From Komagataeibacter saccharivorans (GTDB lineage: Bacteria > Pseudomonadota > Alphaproteobacteria > Acetobacterales > Acetobacteraceae), in NCBI RefSeq assembly GCF_003207825.1, contig NZ_NKTY01000005.1:1-64000 (forward strand): DNA of 64,000 nt. Direction: 5' to 3'. The notes under the pieces are model-generated. The model worked only from the letters and a program-made list of their open reading frames with translations, did no database searches and was not told the origin of the DNA. Of the stretch, positions 56,451 to 64,000 are shown piece after piece (position 1 is the first letter of the stretch; the number at the start of each line of letters is the position of its first letter). The position numbers and the translations under genes are program-made.

Positions 56451-56490
56451 AAAAAAGGGGGAAAGGCCACTGGCCCTTCCCCCTTTTTTT
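56451..56490 (-). terminator. Terminator of the groESL operon
   Basis: On the minus strand the stem GGGGGAAGGGCCA / TGGCCTTTCCCCC is flanked by A- and T-runs. One position pairs as G-U on the minus strand but would be an A-C mismatch on the plus strand, so it points to groEL. Confidence 0.88.
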
Positions 56491-56538
56491 CGTCGGTCCG
56501 GGTGGCCCCCTGCGGGAGCCACGCAGGAACAGCGTGGA

Positions 56539-58215
<1,677 letters not shown>

Positions 58216-58250
58216 TTAAAAGGTTACTCGGTGCGAAAAGCGCGGGGTGG

Positions 58251-58541
58251 TCAGCCGACCACGCCCATGATGTCGCTTTCCTTCATGATCAGCAGTTCTT
58301 CACCGTCGATCGTCACTTCCGTGCCCGACCACTTGCCGAACAGGACGCGGTCACCCGCCTTCACGTCCAGCGCCACGATCTGGCCCTGTTCGTTACGGGC
58401 ACCTGCGCCCACCGAGATCACCTCGCCTTCCATCGGCTTTTCCTTGGCGGTCTCAGGGATGATGATACCACCTGCTGTTTTTTCCTCGCTCTTGAGGCGA
58501 CGGACGACCACACGGTCATGCAGGGGACGAAATTTCGTCAT
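58251..58541 (-). CDS. groES: Co-chaperonin GroES (10 kDa)
   Basis: 96 aa GroES, the lid of the GroEL chamber. It starts [20 protein letters not shown] and carries the mobile loop ([16 protein letters not shown]) that contacts GroEL. The ATG at 58541 is preferred to an in-frame ATG 6 codons upstream. First gene of the operon, with a promoter and CIRCE operator about 90 bases upstream. Confidence 0.98.
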   Translation of the reverse strand: MTKFRPLHDRVVVRRLKSEEKTAGGIIIPETAKEKPMEGEVISVGAGARNEQGQIVALDVKAGDRVLFGKWSGTEVTIDGEELLIMKESDIMGVVG

Positions 58542-58629
58542 GGATGGATCGCTCCACATCTATAAAAAAGGTAACGCCCTTGAATTAAGCAACGCCACCG
58601 GTTTGGCGCGCGCGCCAGGCCGCATCGCG

Positions 58630-58656
58630 TTAGCACTCCCCTCGTGAGAGTGCTAA
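58630..58656. promoter_or_regulatory. CIRCE operator (HrcA site) upstream of groES
   Basis: The exact consensus inverted repeat TTAGCACTC - N9 - GAGTGCTAA. HrcA binds this element and represses heat-shock operons. It sits over the expected transcription start of groESL. Confidence 0.97.
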
Positions 58657-58660
58657 TACC

Positions 58661-58689
58661 CAGATAGGAAGCACCCCGACGGGTGTCAA
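58661..58689 (-). promoter_or_regulatory. groESL promoter, sigma70 type
   Basis: On the minus strand TTGACA (58689-58684) and TATCTG (58666-58661) are separated by exactly 17 bases, and the CIRCE element follows at once. The arrangement explains HrcA repression by occlusion of the start site. Confidence 0.85.
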
Positions 58690-58979
58690 GAACACCGCAT
58701 GGCTGGAACAGGCCTAAATCGCACAATCCCGGCATCAGACAGGACAGTCACCAATTTAACTGTTAATTATCAATATATTATCGCATATTAAGCTTTCATG
58801 ACCGAAAGCTGTGGGCTGCTGCCATACAACCGCATGGCACGGCCCCTCCCCCGATTCCGGTTCCCCGCATTGCAGGGTCGGAGTCCTTGAAAAACCCGCC
58901 TTCACGCTGTTTCATATTGACGCGGCGGGAACGGGCATCATTCTTTTCCCGCAATGCAGATAAGAAATGAGGGACCACC

Positions 58980-59642
58980 ATGGGCGCAGTCGTAACCGTT
59001 ACCGCGGCAGACGGGCATACGTTTTCCGCTTACCGGGCAGGCCGCCCATACGCCGCGCGCAGCGTGGTGGTCGTACAGGAAATTTTCGGAATCACGCCCT
59101 ATATCCGCGCCGTATGCGATTCCCTGGCGGAGGCGGGCTATCAGGCCATCGCACCCGCGCTGTTCGACCGTGTCCGCCGCGATACCATCCTGCCCTATGA
59201 CAGCAATGGCGTGCAGGAAGGACTGAAACTGCGTGCCGAGGTGGGCGAGGAAAACGCGCTGAGGGACCTCACCGCCGCCGCCGGGTGCCTGACCACGGAA
59301 AAGAAGGGCATCATCGGTTTCTGCTGGGGTGGCAAGCTGGCATGGGAAGCGGCATGCCATACAACCACCTTTTCCGCCGCGGTCGCGTGGTACGGCGGCG
59401 GCATTGCCGCGACCCGCAACCAGACGCCCAACTGCCCCGTGCAGCTCCATTTCGGGGCGGAAGATGCCCATATCCCCGCAAACGATGTGGACGCCATCCG
59501 CGCCGCGCATGAGGATATTGAAATCTTCACCTATGAAGGGGCCGATCACGGCTTTGGCTGCACGGATCGCCCGTCATATGACGAAGCGGCGGCCACGCTG
59601 GCCATGCAGCGCAGCCTGAGCTTTTTTGAACACTGGCTGTAA
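58980..59642 (+). CDS. Dienelactone hydrolase family protein
   Basis: 220 aa alpha/beta hydrolase of the DLH family. The Cys nucleophile is in IIGFCWGGKLA (about residue 120), with an acid in HFGAEDAHIP and the His in YEGADHGFGCTDR, giving the Cys-Asp-His triad. The N-terminal VVVVQEIFGITPYIRAVCD matches the family. It could hydrolyse dienelactones or related esters, but there are no aromatic-degradation genes nearby, so the substrate is open. It is divergent from groES, with no partner gene. Confidence 0.88.
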   Translation: MGAVVTVTAADGHTFSAYRAGRPYAARSVVVVQEIFGITPYIRAVCDSLAEAGYQAIAPALFDRVRRDTILPYDSNGVQEGLKLRAEVGEENALRDLTAAAGCLTTEKKGIIGFCWGGKLAWEAACHTTTFSAAVAWYGGGIAATRNQTPNCPVQLHFGAEDAHIPANDVDAIRAAHEDIEIFTYEGADHGFGCTDRPSYDEAAATLAMQRSLSFFEHWL

Positions 59643-59680
59643 GAGAGTGTTTGAAAAGAAATCTTTAATAAAAACAGGAA

Positions 59681-59752
59681 GGTTTCTGGGTGCCGCTTTT
59701 TTCAAAAAGGCGGCGTCTTCCGAAGCTTTTTGAAAAAAGCTTTACCAGGAAC
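59681..59752. repeat. Nested palindromic intergenic repeat
   Basis: Two imperfect hairpins lie side by side: GCCGCTTTTTT / AAAAAGGCGGC (59692-59714) and AAGCTTTTT / AAAAAGCTT (59723-59742). Outer arms GTTTCTGGGTG and TTTACCAGGAAC pair around both, so the whole unit folds as one cruciform. By memory, similar composite palindromes are scattered in acetic acid bacterial genomes. It lies between the convergent dienelactone hydrolase and mtnP genes, so it may also serve as a transcription terminator. Confidence 0.7.
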
Positions 59753-59894
59753 GTCCGTGTGATTTCTGGATATTTCCCGACAGGCTTTGCAAACGGCCTC
59801 AAGGGGCGCCCCGGTAAGGCGACGGGCCGGATATACGCTGTTTCCGGCCCTTTATCCCGCTGCCTGTCTTGCGGCAGCGGGAAAGTCACACCAG

Positions 59895-60800
59895 TCAGGC
59901 GCGGTTCAGCACACGGCCAGCAACCGCATCTAGCTTGGCCAGCAGGGCGGGATCGCGCTTTTCGGGTGCGGTAATCAGCGCGTGTTCCAGCGCACGGTCA
60001 CAACCGGCGTAACACGGCCCACGCTTCGCCCCCAGCCGGGGGATGACCGAACGGACCAGTGCCCGCGCGCGGCTTGCGTTTTCCTGCATCACCTTGACCA
60101 CGGCATCCACTGTCACGCTATCGTGATCGTCGTGCCAGCAATCATAATCGGTGACCATGGCGACGGTCGCGTAGCAGATCTCCGCCTCACGGGCGAGCTT
60201 GGCTTCCGGCATGTTGGTCATGCCCACAACCGAACAGCCCCATGAGCGGTAGAGGTTGCTTTCGGCACGGGTGGAGAACTGCGGTCCTTCCATGACCAGA
60301 TAGGTACCGCCACGGGTCACATCCAGCCCCAGTTCCCGACACTGGCCTTCCAGCACGTCGCCAATACGCGGACATAGCGGATCGGCCATGCCGACATGGG
60401 CCACGCATCCGGTATCGAAAAAGCTCTTTTCGCGCGCGAAGGAGCGGTCGATGAACTGGTCGATCACCACGAAATGGCCCGGCGGCAGTTCTTCCTTAAG
60501 CGAGCCTACGGCCGAAAGCGACACGATGTCGGTCACGCCCGAACGCTTCAGCGCATCGATATTGGCGCGGTAATTCAGCCGTGACGGCGGCAGCGGGTGC
60601 CCGCGCCCGTGCCGGGGCAGGAACACGCAGCGCACACCGTCCAGACGACCGAACAGTAACTGGTCAGACGGCTTGCCCCATGGGGTTTCGACCGTGCGCC
60701 ACTCCTTGTCCTCAAGACCTTCGATATCATACAGGCCGGAACCGCCGATCAGGCCGATAACCGGCTCGATCTGCTCGTCAGTGGCAGGATTAGGGGACAT
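59895..60800 (-). CDS. mtnP: S-methyl-5'-thioadenosine phosphorylase
   Basis: 301 aa MTA phosphorylase, which splits methylthioadenosine to adenine and methylthioribose phosphate in methionine salvage. Motifs are IGLIGGSGLYDIEGL, FLPRHGRGHPLPPSRLNYRA, YLVMEGPQFSTRAES and VGMTNMPEAKLAREAEI. The last 11 bases of the upstream cytochrome c1 gene overlap its start. No other mtn genes are nearby, so this may act alone in clearing MTA. Confidence 0.94.
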   Translation of the reverse strand: MSPNPATDEQIEPVIGLIGGSGLYDIEGLEDKEWRTVETPWGKPSDQLLFGRLDGVRCVFLPRHGRGHPLPPSRLNYRANIDALKRSGVTDIVSLSAVGSLKEELPPGHFVVIDQFIDRSFAREKSFFDTGCVAHVGMADPLCPRIGDVLEGQCRELGLDVTRGGTYLVMEGPQFSTRAESNLYRSWGCSVVGMTNMPEAKLAREAEICYATVAMVTDYDCWHDDHDSVTVDAVVKVMQENASRARALVRSVIPRLGAKRGPCYAGCDRALEHALITAPEKRDPALLAKLDAVAGRVLNRA

Positions 60801-61605
60801 TGGACCATGTTCTCCGTTTCAGACAGATGGAAAGAATAAGCACGAACACAAGGAACACGACCGCGCCCACCCCCAGCCGGTGGCGTTCGGTCAGGTGCGG
60901 CGTCGCCACCCATGCAAGGAAAGTGGTGACATCGCGCGCCTGCTGCGCAACCGTGGCCGGTGTGCCATCGGGGTAGGTCACGCCGCCTTCATGCAGCGGC
61001 GGCGGCATGGCGGTCAGTCCCTGCGCGGCATAGGGATTGTGGAACATGCCCTGCGGCACGACCATGCCGGGGGGCGCGGGCTGGCCGTAACCGGTCAGGA
61101 ACGCATAGATCCGGTCCACCCCACCAGGATGGACCACCGCCAGCCGGGACTGGTCCGGCGGCATCACGCCATGATTGGCCGCAGCCGCCGTTCGGGCATC
61201 GGGATAGGGGGATAGCAGGTGGTCATCCGCGCTGGCCGGGCGCGAAAGCGCGTGCCCGCCGGCATCCACGCCCGCTGGCACATGATGGGCATGGGCTATG
61301 GCGTCGACATCGCTTTCCTTCAGGCCAAGGCCCGCAAGGTCGCCATAGGTAACCGATTTCATGCCATGGCAGGCGGAGCAGACCTGCGCGTAAACGGTAT
61401 AGCCGCGCTGGACCGCGCCCATGTCGAAATGCCCAAGCGGCCCCTGAAAACTCCATGTCTGGCGGGGCGGTTCACGGTAATCGCGCGCCATGGCACCACC
61501 ACCTGACACAAGGCCAAGGACTACAAGACCCGACAGCAGCGCGCCATGGCGCCGTGCGGCGTGCCTGCCGGGCGTATCGCACCGCTGTTGGCCCTGCTCA
61601 TCCAT
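60790..61605 (-). CDS. petC: Cytochrome c1 (ubiquinol-cytochrome c reductase heme subunit)
   Basis: About 271 aa. After a hydrophobic signal segment (ALLSGLVVLGLVSGGGAMAR) come the heme site VCSACHGMKSV, PPDQSRLAVVHPGGVDRIYA, the axial-Met region GLTAMPPPLHEGGVTYPDG and a C-terminal membrane anchor (GAVVFLVFVLILSICLKRRTW). All are features of a complete cytochrome c1. The ATG at 61605 has a GGGAG site; the longer open frame is not family-like. Its neighbours are mtnP and hemF, not petA or petB, so the Rieske and cytochrome b genes must be elsewhere or absent. Confidence 0.88.
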   Translation of the reverse strand: MDEQGQQRCDTPGRHAARRHGALLSGLVVLGLVSGGGAMARDYREPPRQTWSFQGPLGHFDMGAVQRGYTVYAQVCSACHGMKSVTYGDLAGLGLKESDVDAIAHAHHVPAGVDAGGHALSRPASADDHLLSPYPDARTAAAANHGVMPPDQSRLAVVHPGGVDRIYAFLTGYGQPAPPGMVVPQGMFHNPYAAQGLTAMPPPLHEGGVTYPDGTPATVAQQARDVTTFLAWVATPHLTERHRLGVGAVVFLVFVLILSICLKRRTWSNVP

Positions 61606-61775
61606 GTCCGCTCCCGCCACAATTCCGTAACCCTTTTCGCGCCAGTATCCCACGCTGGCAACCTTCCTAGCGGCAGGATGACGGGTCTTGCAATTGCCCG
61701 TCTTGCAATAGGCGGGACAAACGGGCACCCGTAATATCCTTTGCGAATGACCTGAACGGGCAGAACGATACGACC

Positions 61776-62684
61776 ATGACAATTTCCCGCACACCAGTCG
61801 CCCATGACGCGCTGAAGGACACGGCCCGGACGTGGTTTGAAACCCTGCGCAACCGCATATGCGCAGCCTTCGAGCAGATCGAGACCGAAGCCGCTGCCGC
61901 CGGCACGCCCACCCTGCCGGGCAAGGAAACACCGGGCCGTTTCGAGCGCACGCCCTGGAACCGCACCAATGAGGACGGCACGCCCGGCGGCGGCGGTGTC
62001 ATAAGCCTCATGCGCGGGCGTGTATTTGAAAAGGTCGGGGTCAATGTCTCGACGGTAAGTGGCGAATTCAGCCCCGGCTTTCGCGATTCGATCCCCGGCG
62101 CATCGGAAGATCCGCGCTTTTTCGCAACAGGCATAAGCCTTGTTGCCCATATGTGCAGCCCGCTGGTGCCCGCGGCCCATTTCAACACCCGCATGATCGT
62201 CACCACACAGGGCTGGTTTGGCGGCGGCGGCGACATTACGCCGATGTTTCCCGAAAGCGCCGAAGCCATCAGCGACGGCGAACGGTTCCATGACGGGTTC
62301 AGACAGGCATGCGAAAAGCATGACCCCGAATATTATCCCCGCTTCCGCGACTGGTGTGACAAGTATTTTTACCTGCCCCACCGTAATGAACCGCGCGGGC
62401 TGGGCGGCATTTTCTATGACCGGCTCAATACCGGCGACCTCGACGCGGATTTCGCCTTTACGCGCGATGTGGGGCTGGGCTTTCTGGAAACCTACCCCGA
62501 TATCGTGCGGAGCCGGATGATGGAACCGTGGACGGAAGAACAGCGCAAGGCGCAGCTTGTCCGGCGCGGACGGTATGTGGAGTTCAATCTCCTGCATGAC
62601 CGGGGCACGATTTTCGGCCTGAAAACGGGCGGAAACACCGAAGCCATCCTCATGAGCCTTCCCCCCGAGGTCCACTGGCCATAA
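61776..62684 (+). CDS. hemF: Aerobic coproporphyrinogen III oxidase
   Basis: 302 aa oxygen-dependent HemF, which converts coproporphyrinogen III to protoporphyrinogen IX. Family motifs include [62 protein letters not shown] and [20 protein letters not shown]. It is divergent from petC, and both are tied to heme-protein supply. The gene is complete. Confidence 0.96.
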   Translation: MTISRTPVAHDALKDTARTWFETLRNRICAAFEQIETEAAAAGTPTLPGKETPGRFERTPWNRTNEDGTPGGGGVISLMRGRVFEKVGVNVSTVSGEFSPGFRDSIPGASEDPRFFATGISLVAHMCSPLVPAAHFNTRMIVTTQGWFGGGGDITPMFPESAEAISDGERFHDGFRQACEKHDPEYYPRFRDWCDKYFYLPHRNEPRGLGGIFYDRLNTGDLDADFAFTRDVGLGFLETYPDIVRSRMMEPWTEEQRKAQLVRRGRYVEFNLLHDRGTIFGLKTGGNTEAILMSLPPEVHWP

Positions 62685-62803
62685 GAATAGCCCATGCCCG
62701 CCCGACACACCTGGCTCTGCCCCGCCCCGACCACCGCCATGCCGCCCGCGCCATGGGGCTGCGGCATGCGGGCGCACGGGACCATGAACAGGCGGGCACA
62801 GCC

Positions 62804-63892
62804 ATGATCGGGCGGCGCAACCTTCTGGCCATGCTTCTGGCCGGTTCGGCGGCGGGCATGCGCGGGGCGATGGCATCGGAACTGCCGCCCGAACGCCTGC
62901 CCGTGCCCGCTGGCGCGTCCGGCACGCCCGGCCTGCTGGTTGCAGGCAACCAGAGCGCCATGGCCGATCGCTGGAAGCCGGTCCTGCCCCGCACGCTGGC
63001 GCAGGGTTTTGGCCTGTCCAGCCCGCTGCCCGTGCGCGACACGGTGGGACAGGATGGCGTGACAGGGGCCAACCTGTTTGATTCCCAGTTCGCATCCGAC
63101 GGCATGATGGCGCTGGCCGCACCGGGATCGGCCCTTGTCTCCTCATTATGCGGGGATACGCGCATCCATTTCGATTACAGCCGCTGGCTGCCACTGCTGC
63201 TGTGCATGACCGTGCCGGTGGTGATCGGGCGGGCGCAACTGCATCGCAGCCTTGGCAATTTCATGCGTGACCGGCCCGTGCGCATTGCGGTGTCCACCCT
63301 GACCGGCATTGAACTGCCAACCGTGCTGGCCATGACGCTGTTCGGCCTGCGCCCCATCCCGGTCACGGGTCTTGCAACACCTGAGGCCGCCGCCGCGGCC
63401 CTGCGCGACAATCAGGTGGACGTGATCCAGATAACAGACCCGCTGGGCACGCCCGACACCACCGCCCTGATCGACGGGCTGGCACAGGCGGATTTTCCCG
63501 CCCTGTTTACCCTGAGCACACAGGCCCAGCCCTTCACGGTGCAGGACCAGACGATCATGAGCATGGAGACACGGCTGGGTCAGGATGCTCATTCCGCACT
63601 CGGCTCGCTGCTTTATGCGGCATGGAAACCGCTGGCGGGGGCGGCCGCGGTGGATCTGGCGCTGGTGCTGCCCATGCTGACCCAGCCCACGACACTGGCC
63701 CGCTGGCGGGCCGCGACGGCGCTGGCCATACGGGACAGCGCGGTGCTCTCCCTTACACGTGACGCGGGTCGCACGCTCCTGACCGGTACGGACGCTACCG
63801 CCGCCCTGCAACAGATTTCAGGCGATACGTCCACCATCATGACCCTGCGCCGCTGGCTGGCGGCAAAGCTGCCGACCTGGCGACTGGGCTAA
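62804..63892 (+). CDS. Exported binding-protein-like protein
   Basis: About 362 aa. It begins MIGRRNLLAMLLAGSAAGMR, an exported signal with an RR pair that could be Sec or Tat. The mature part has the alternating Val/Ile/Leu-rich and Ala-rich pattern of a periplasmic binding protein, with PVRIAVSTLTGIELPTVLAM resembling the middle of tripartite tricarboxylate (Bug) receptors. No transporter membrane genes are adjacent. It follows hemF by about 120 bases and is convergent with the gene at the right edge, overlapping it by four bases. Confidence 0.6.
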   Translation: MIGRRNLLAMLLAGSAAGMRGAMASELPPERLPVPAGASGTPGLLVAGNQSAMADRWKPVLPRTLAQGFGLSSPLPVRDTVGQDGVTGANLFDSQFASDGMMALAAPGSALVSSLCGDTRIHFDYSRWLPLLLCMTVPVVIGRAQLHRSLGNFMRDRPVRIAVSTLTGIELPTVLAMTLFGLRPIPVTGLATPEAAAAALRDNQVDVIQITDPLGTPDTTALIDGLAQADFPALFTLSTQAQPFTVQDQTIMSMETRLGQDAHSALGSLLYAAWKPLAGAAAVDLALVLPMLTQPTTLARWRAATALAIRDSAVLSLTRDAGRTLLTGTDATAALQQISGDTSTIMTLRRWLAAKLPTWRLG

Positions 63893-64000
63893 CGCCCCGT
63901 GCCGCGTCCGGCACGGCGCAGCAGCACCCGCACCGCACCCTGATTGGCGGCATGTGGATGGACAACCGCCAGAATAAGCCGCCCCAGATCACCGCGCCCC
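63889..64000 (-). CDS. C-terminal fragment of a probable Smr-domain protein
   Basis: Only the last 36 codons are inside the window, reading GRGDLGRLILAVVHPHAANQ and then GAVRVLLRRAGRGTGR. The pattern (hydrophobic strand, His, Gly-Ala-x-x-VLLRR, stop) matches the end of Smr/MutS2 C-terminal domains. The stop codon overlaps the convergent gene. The identification is tentative because the DHGK-type core lies beyond the edge. Confidence 0.45.
   Translation of the reverse strand, partial: GRGDLGRLILAVVHPHAANQGAVRVLLRRAGRGTGR

Noticed and set aside
63897..63915. GC-rich hairpin after the exported-protein gene as a terminator
   Set aside because: It lies inside the convergent coding tail and has no T-run.

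Overview
The window is a GC-rich alphaproteobacterial chromosome segment from an acetic acid bacterium (Acetobacteraceae), most likely Komagataeibacter, Gluconacetobacter or a close relative. The strongest pointers are adjacent adhA-adhB genes for the membrane PQQ alcohol dehydrogenase, whose sequence resembles vinegar-strain ADH, together with a cyoABCD quinol oxidase, a class I lysyl-tRNA synthetase and an aerobic hemF. The genus call is inference from remembered family sequences. I see no phage, insertion sequence, CRISPR array, tRNA or rRNA; apart from the first 13 kb this looks like core chromosome.

Region 1 (1-13360, all on the minus strand) is a purine/hydantoin nitrogen-salvage cluster. 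In transcription order it holds a hydantoinase-fold protein that has lost every metal ligand, a two-subunit molybdenum hydroxylase of the xanthine dehydrogenase type (xdhA, xdhB) with its XdhC chaperone, and a LysR regulator. A good sigma70-like promoter then precedes a flavin monooxygenase-like protein, a DUF4089 peptide with its amidase (HpxX/HpxY or AtzG/AtzE type), a gamma-glutamyltransferase-fold HpxW-type amidohydrolase and an M20 allantoate/N-carbamoyl amidohydrolase. No recognisable urate oxidase, HIU hydrolase, OHCU decarboxylase or intact allantoinase lies in the window, so the middle of the pathway is either elsewhere or done by the unusual proteins here. This is the best candidate for undescribed biology.

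Region 2 (13417-22540) is housekeeping: ppx and ppk1 (polyphosphate), hda (replication control), divergent purMN, ndk and an ABC-F ATPase. Region 3 (22550-30448) has an MFS exporter, an AI-2E family membrane protein, and a surface-glycan group: a CapD/FlaA1-type UDP-sugar dehydratase, a PLP sugar aminotransferase, two small genes, and a divergent WecA-type phosphoglycosyl transferase. Region 4 (30516-36612) contains a small secreted protein, a MarR regulator, an M17 peptidase, an SUV3-like helicase, an S4 RNA-binding protein and the 7Fe ferredoxin FdxA.

Region 5 (36734-46934) is respiratory: cyoABCD, with an FNR-like half-palindrome in its long upstream region, and adhAB. Together these form the short chain in which PQQ-ADH oxidises ethanol in the periplasm and passes electrons through ubiquinone to the terminal oxidase. 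Between them lie a BAX-inhibitor-1 membrane protein and the 2H phosphoesterase ThpR. Region 6 (47075-56000) has a CobB sirtuin, an Fe-S uracil-DNA glycosylase relative, a MarC protein, a class I lysyl-tRNA synthetase immediately followed by an MprF-like gene whose synthase domain is cut short, and a DinG/XPD-family helicase. Region 7 (56041-64000) has a cold-shock protein, groESL with a textbook CIRCE operator, a dienelactone hydrolase relative, a nested palindromic repeat, a cytochrome c1 gene paired with mtnP instead of petAB, hemF, an exported binding-protein-like gene and the tail of a probable Smr-domain gene.
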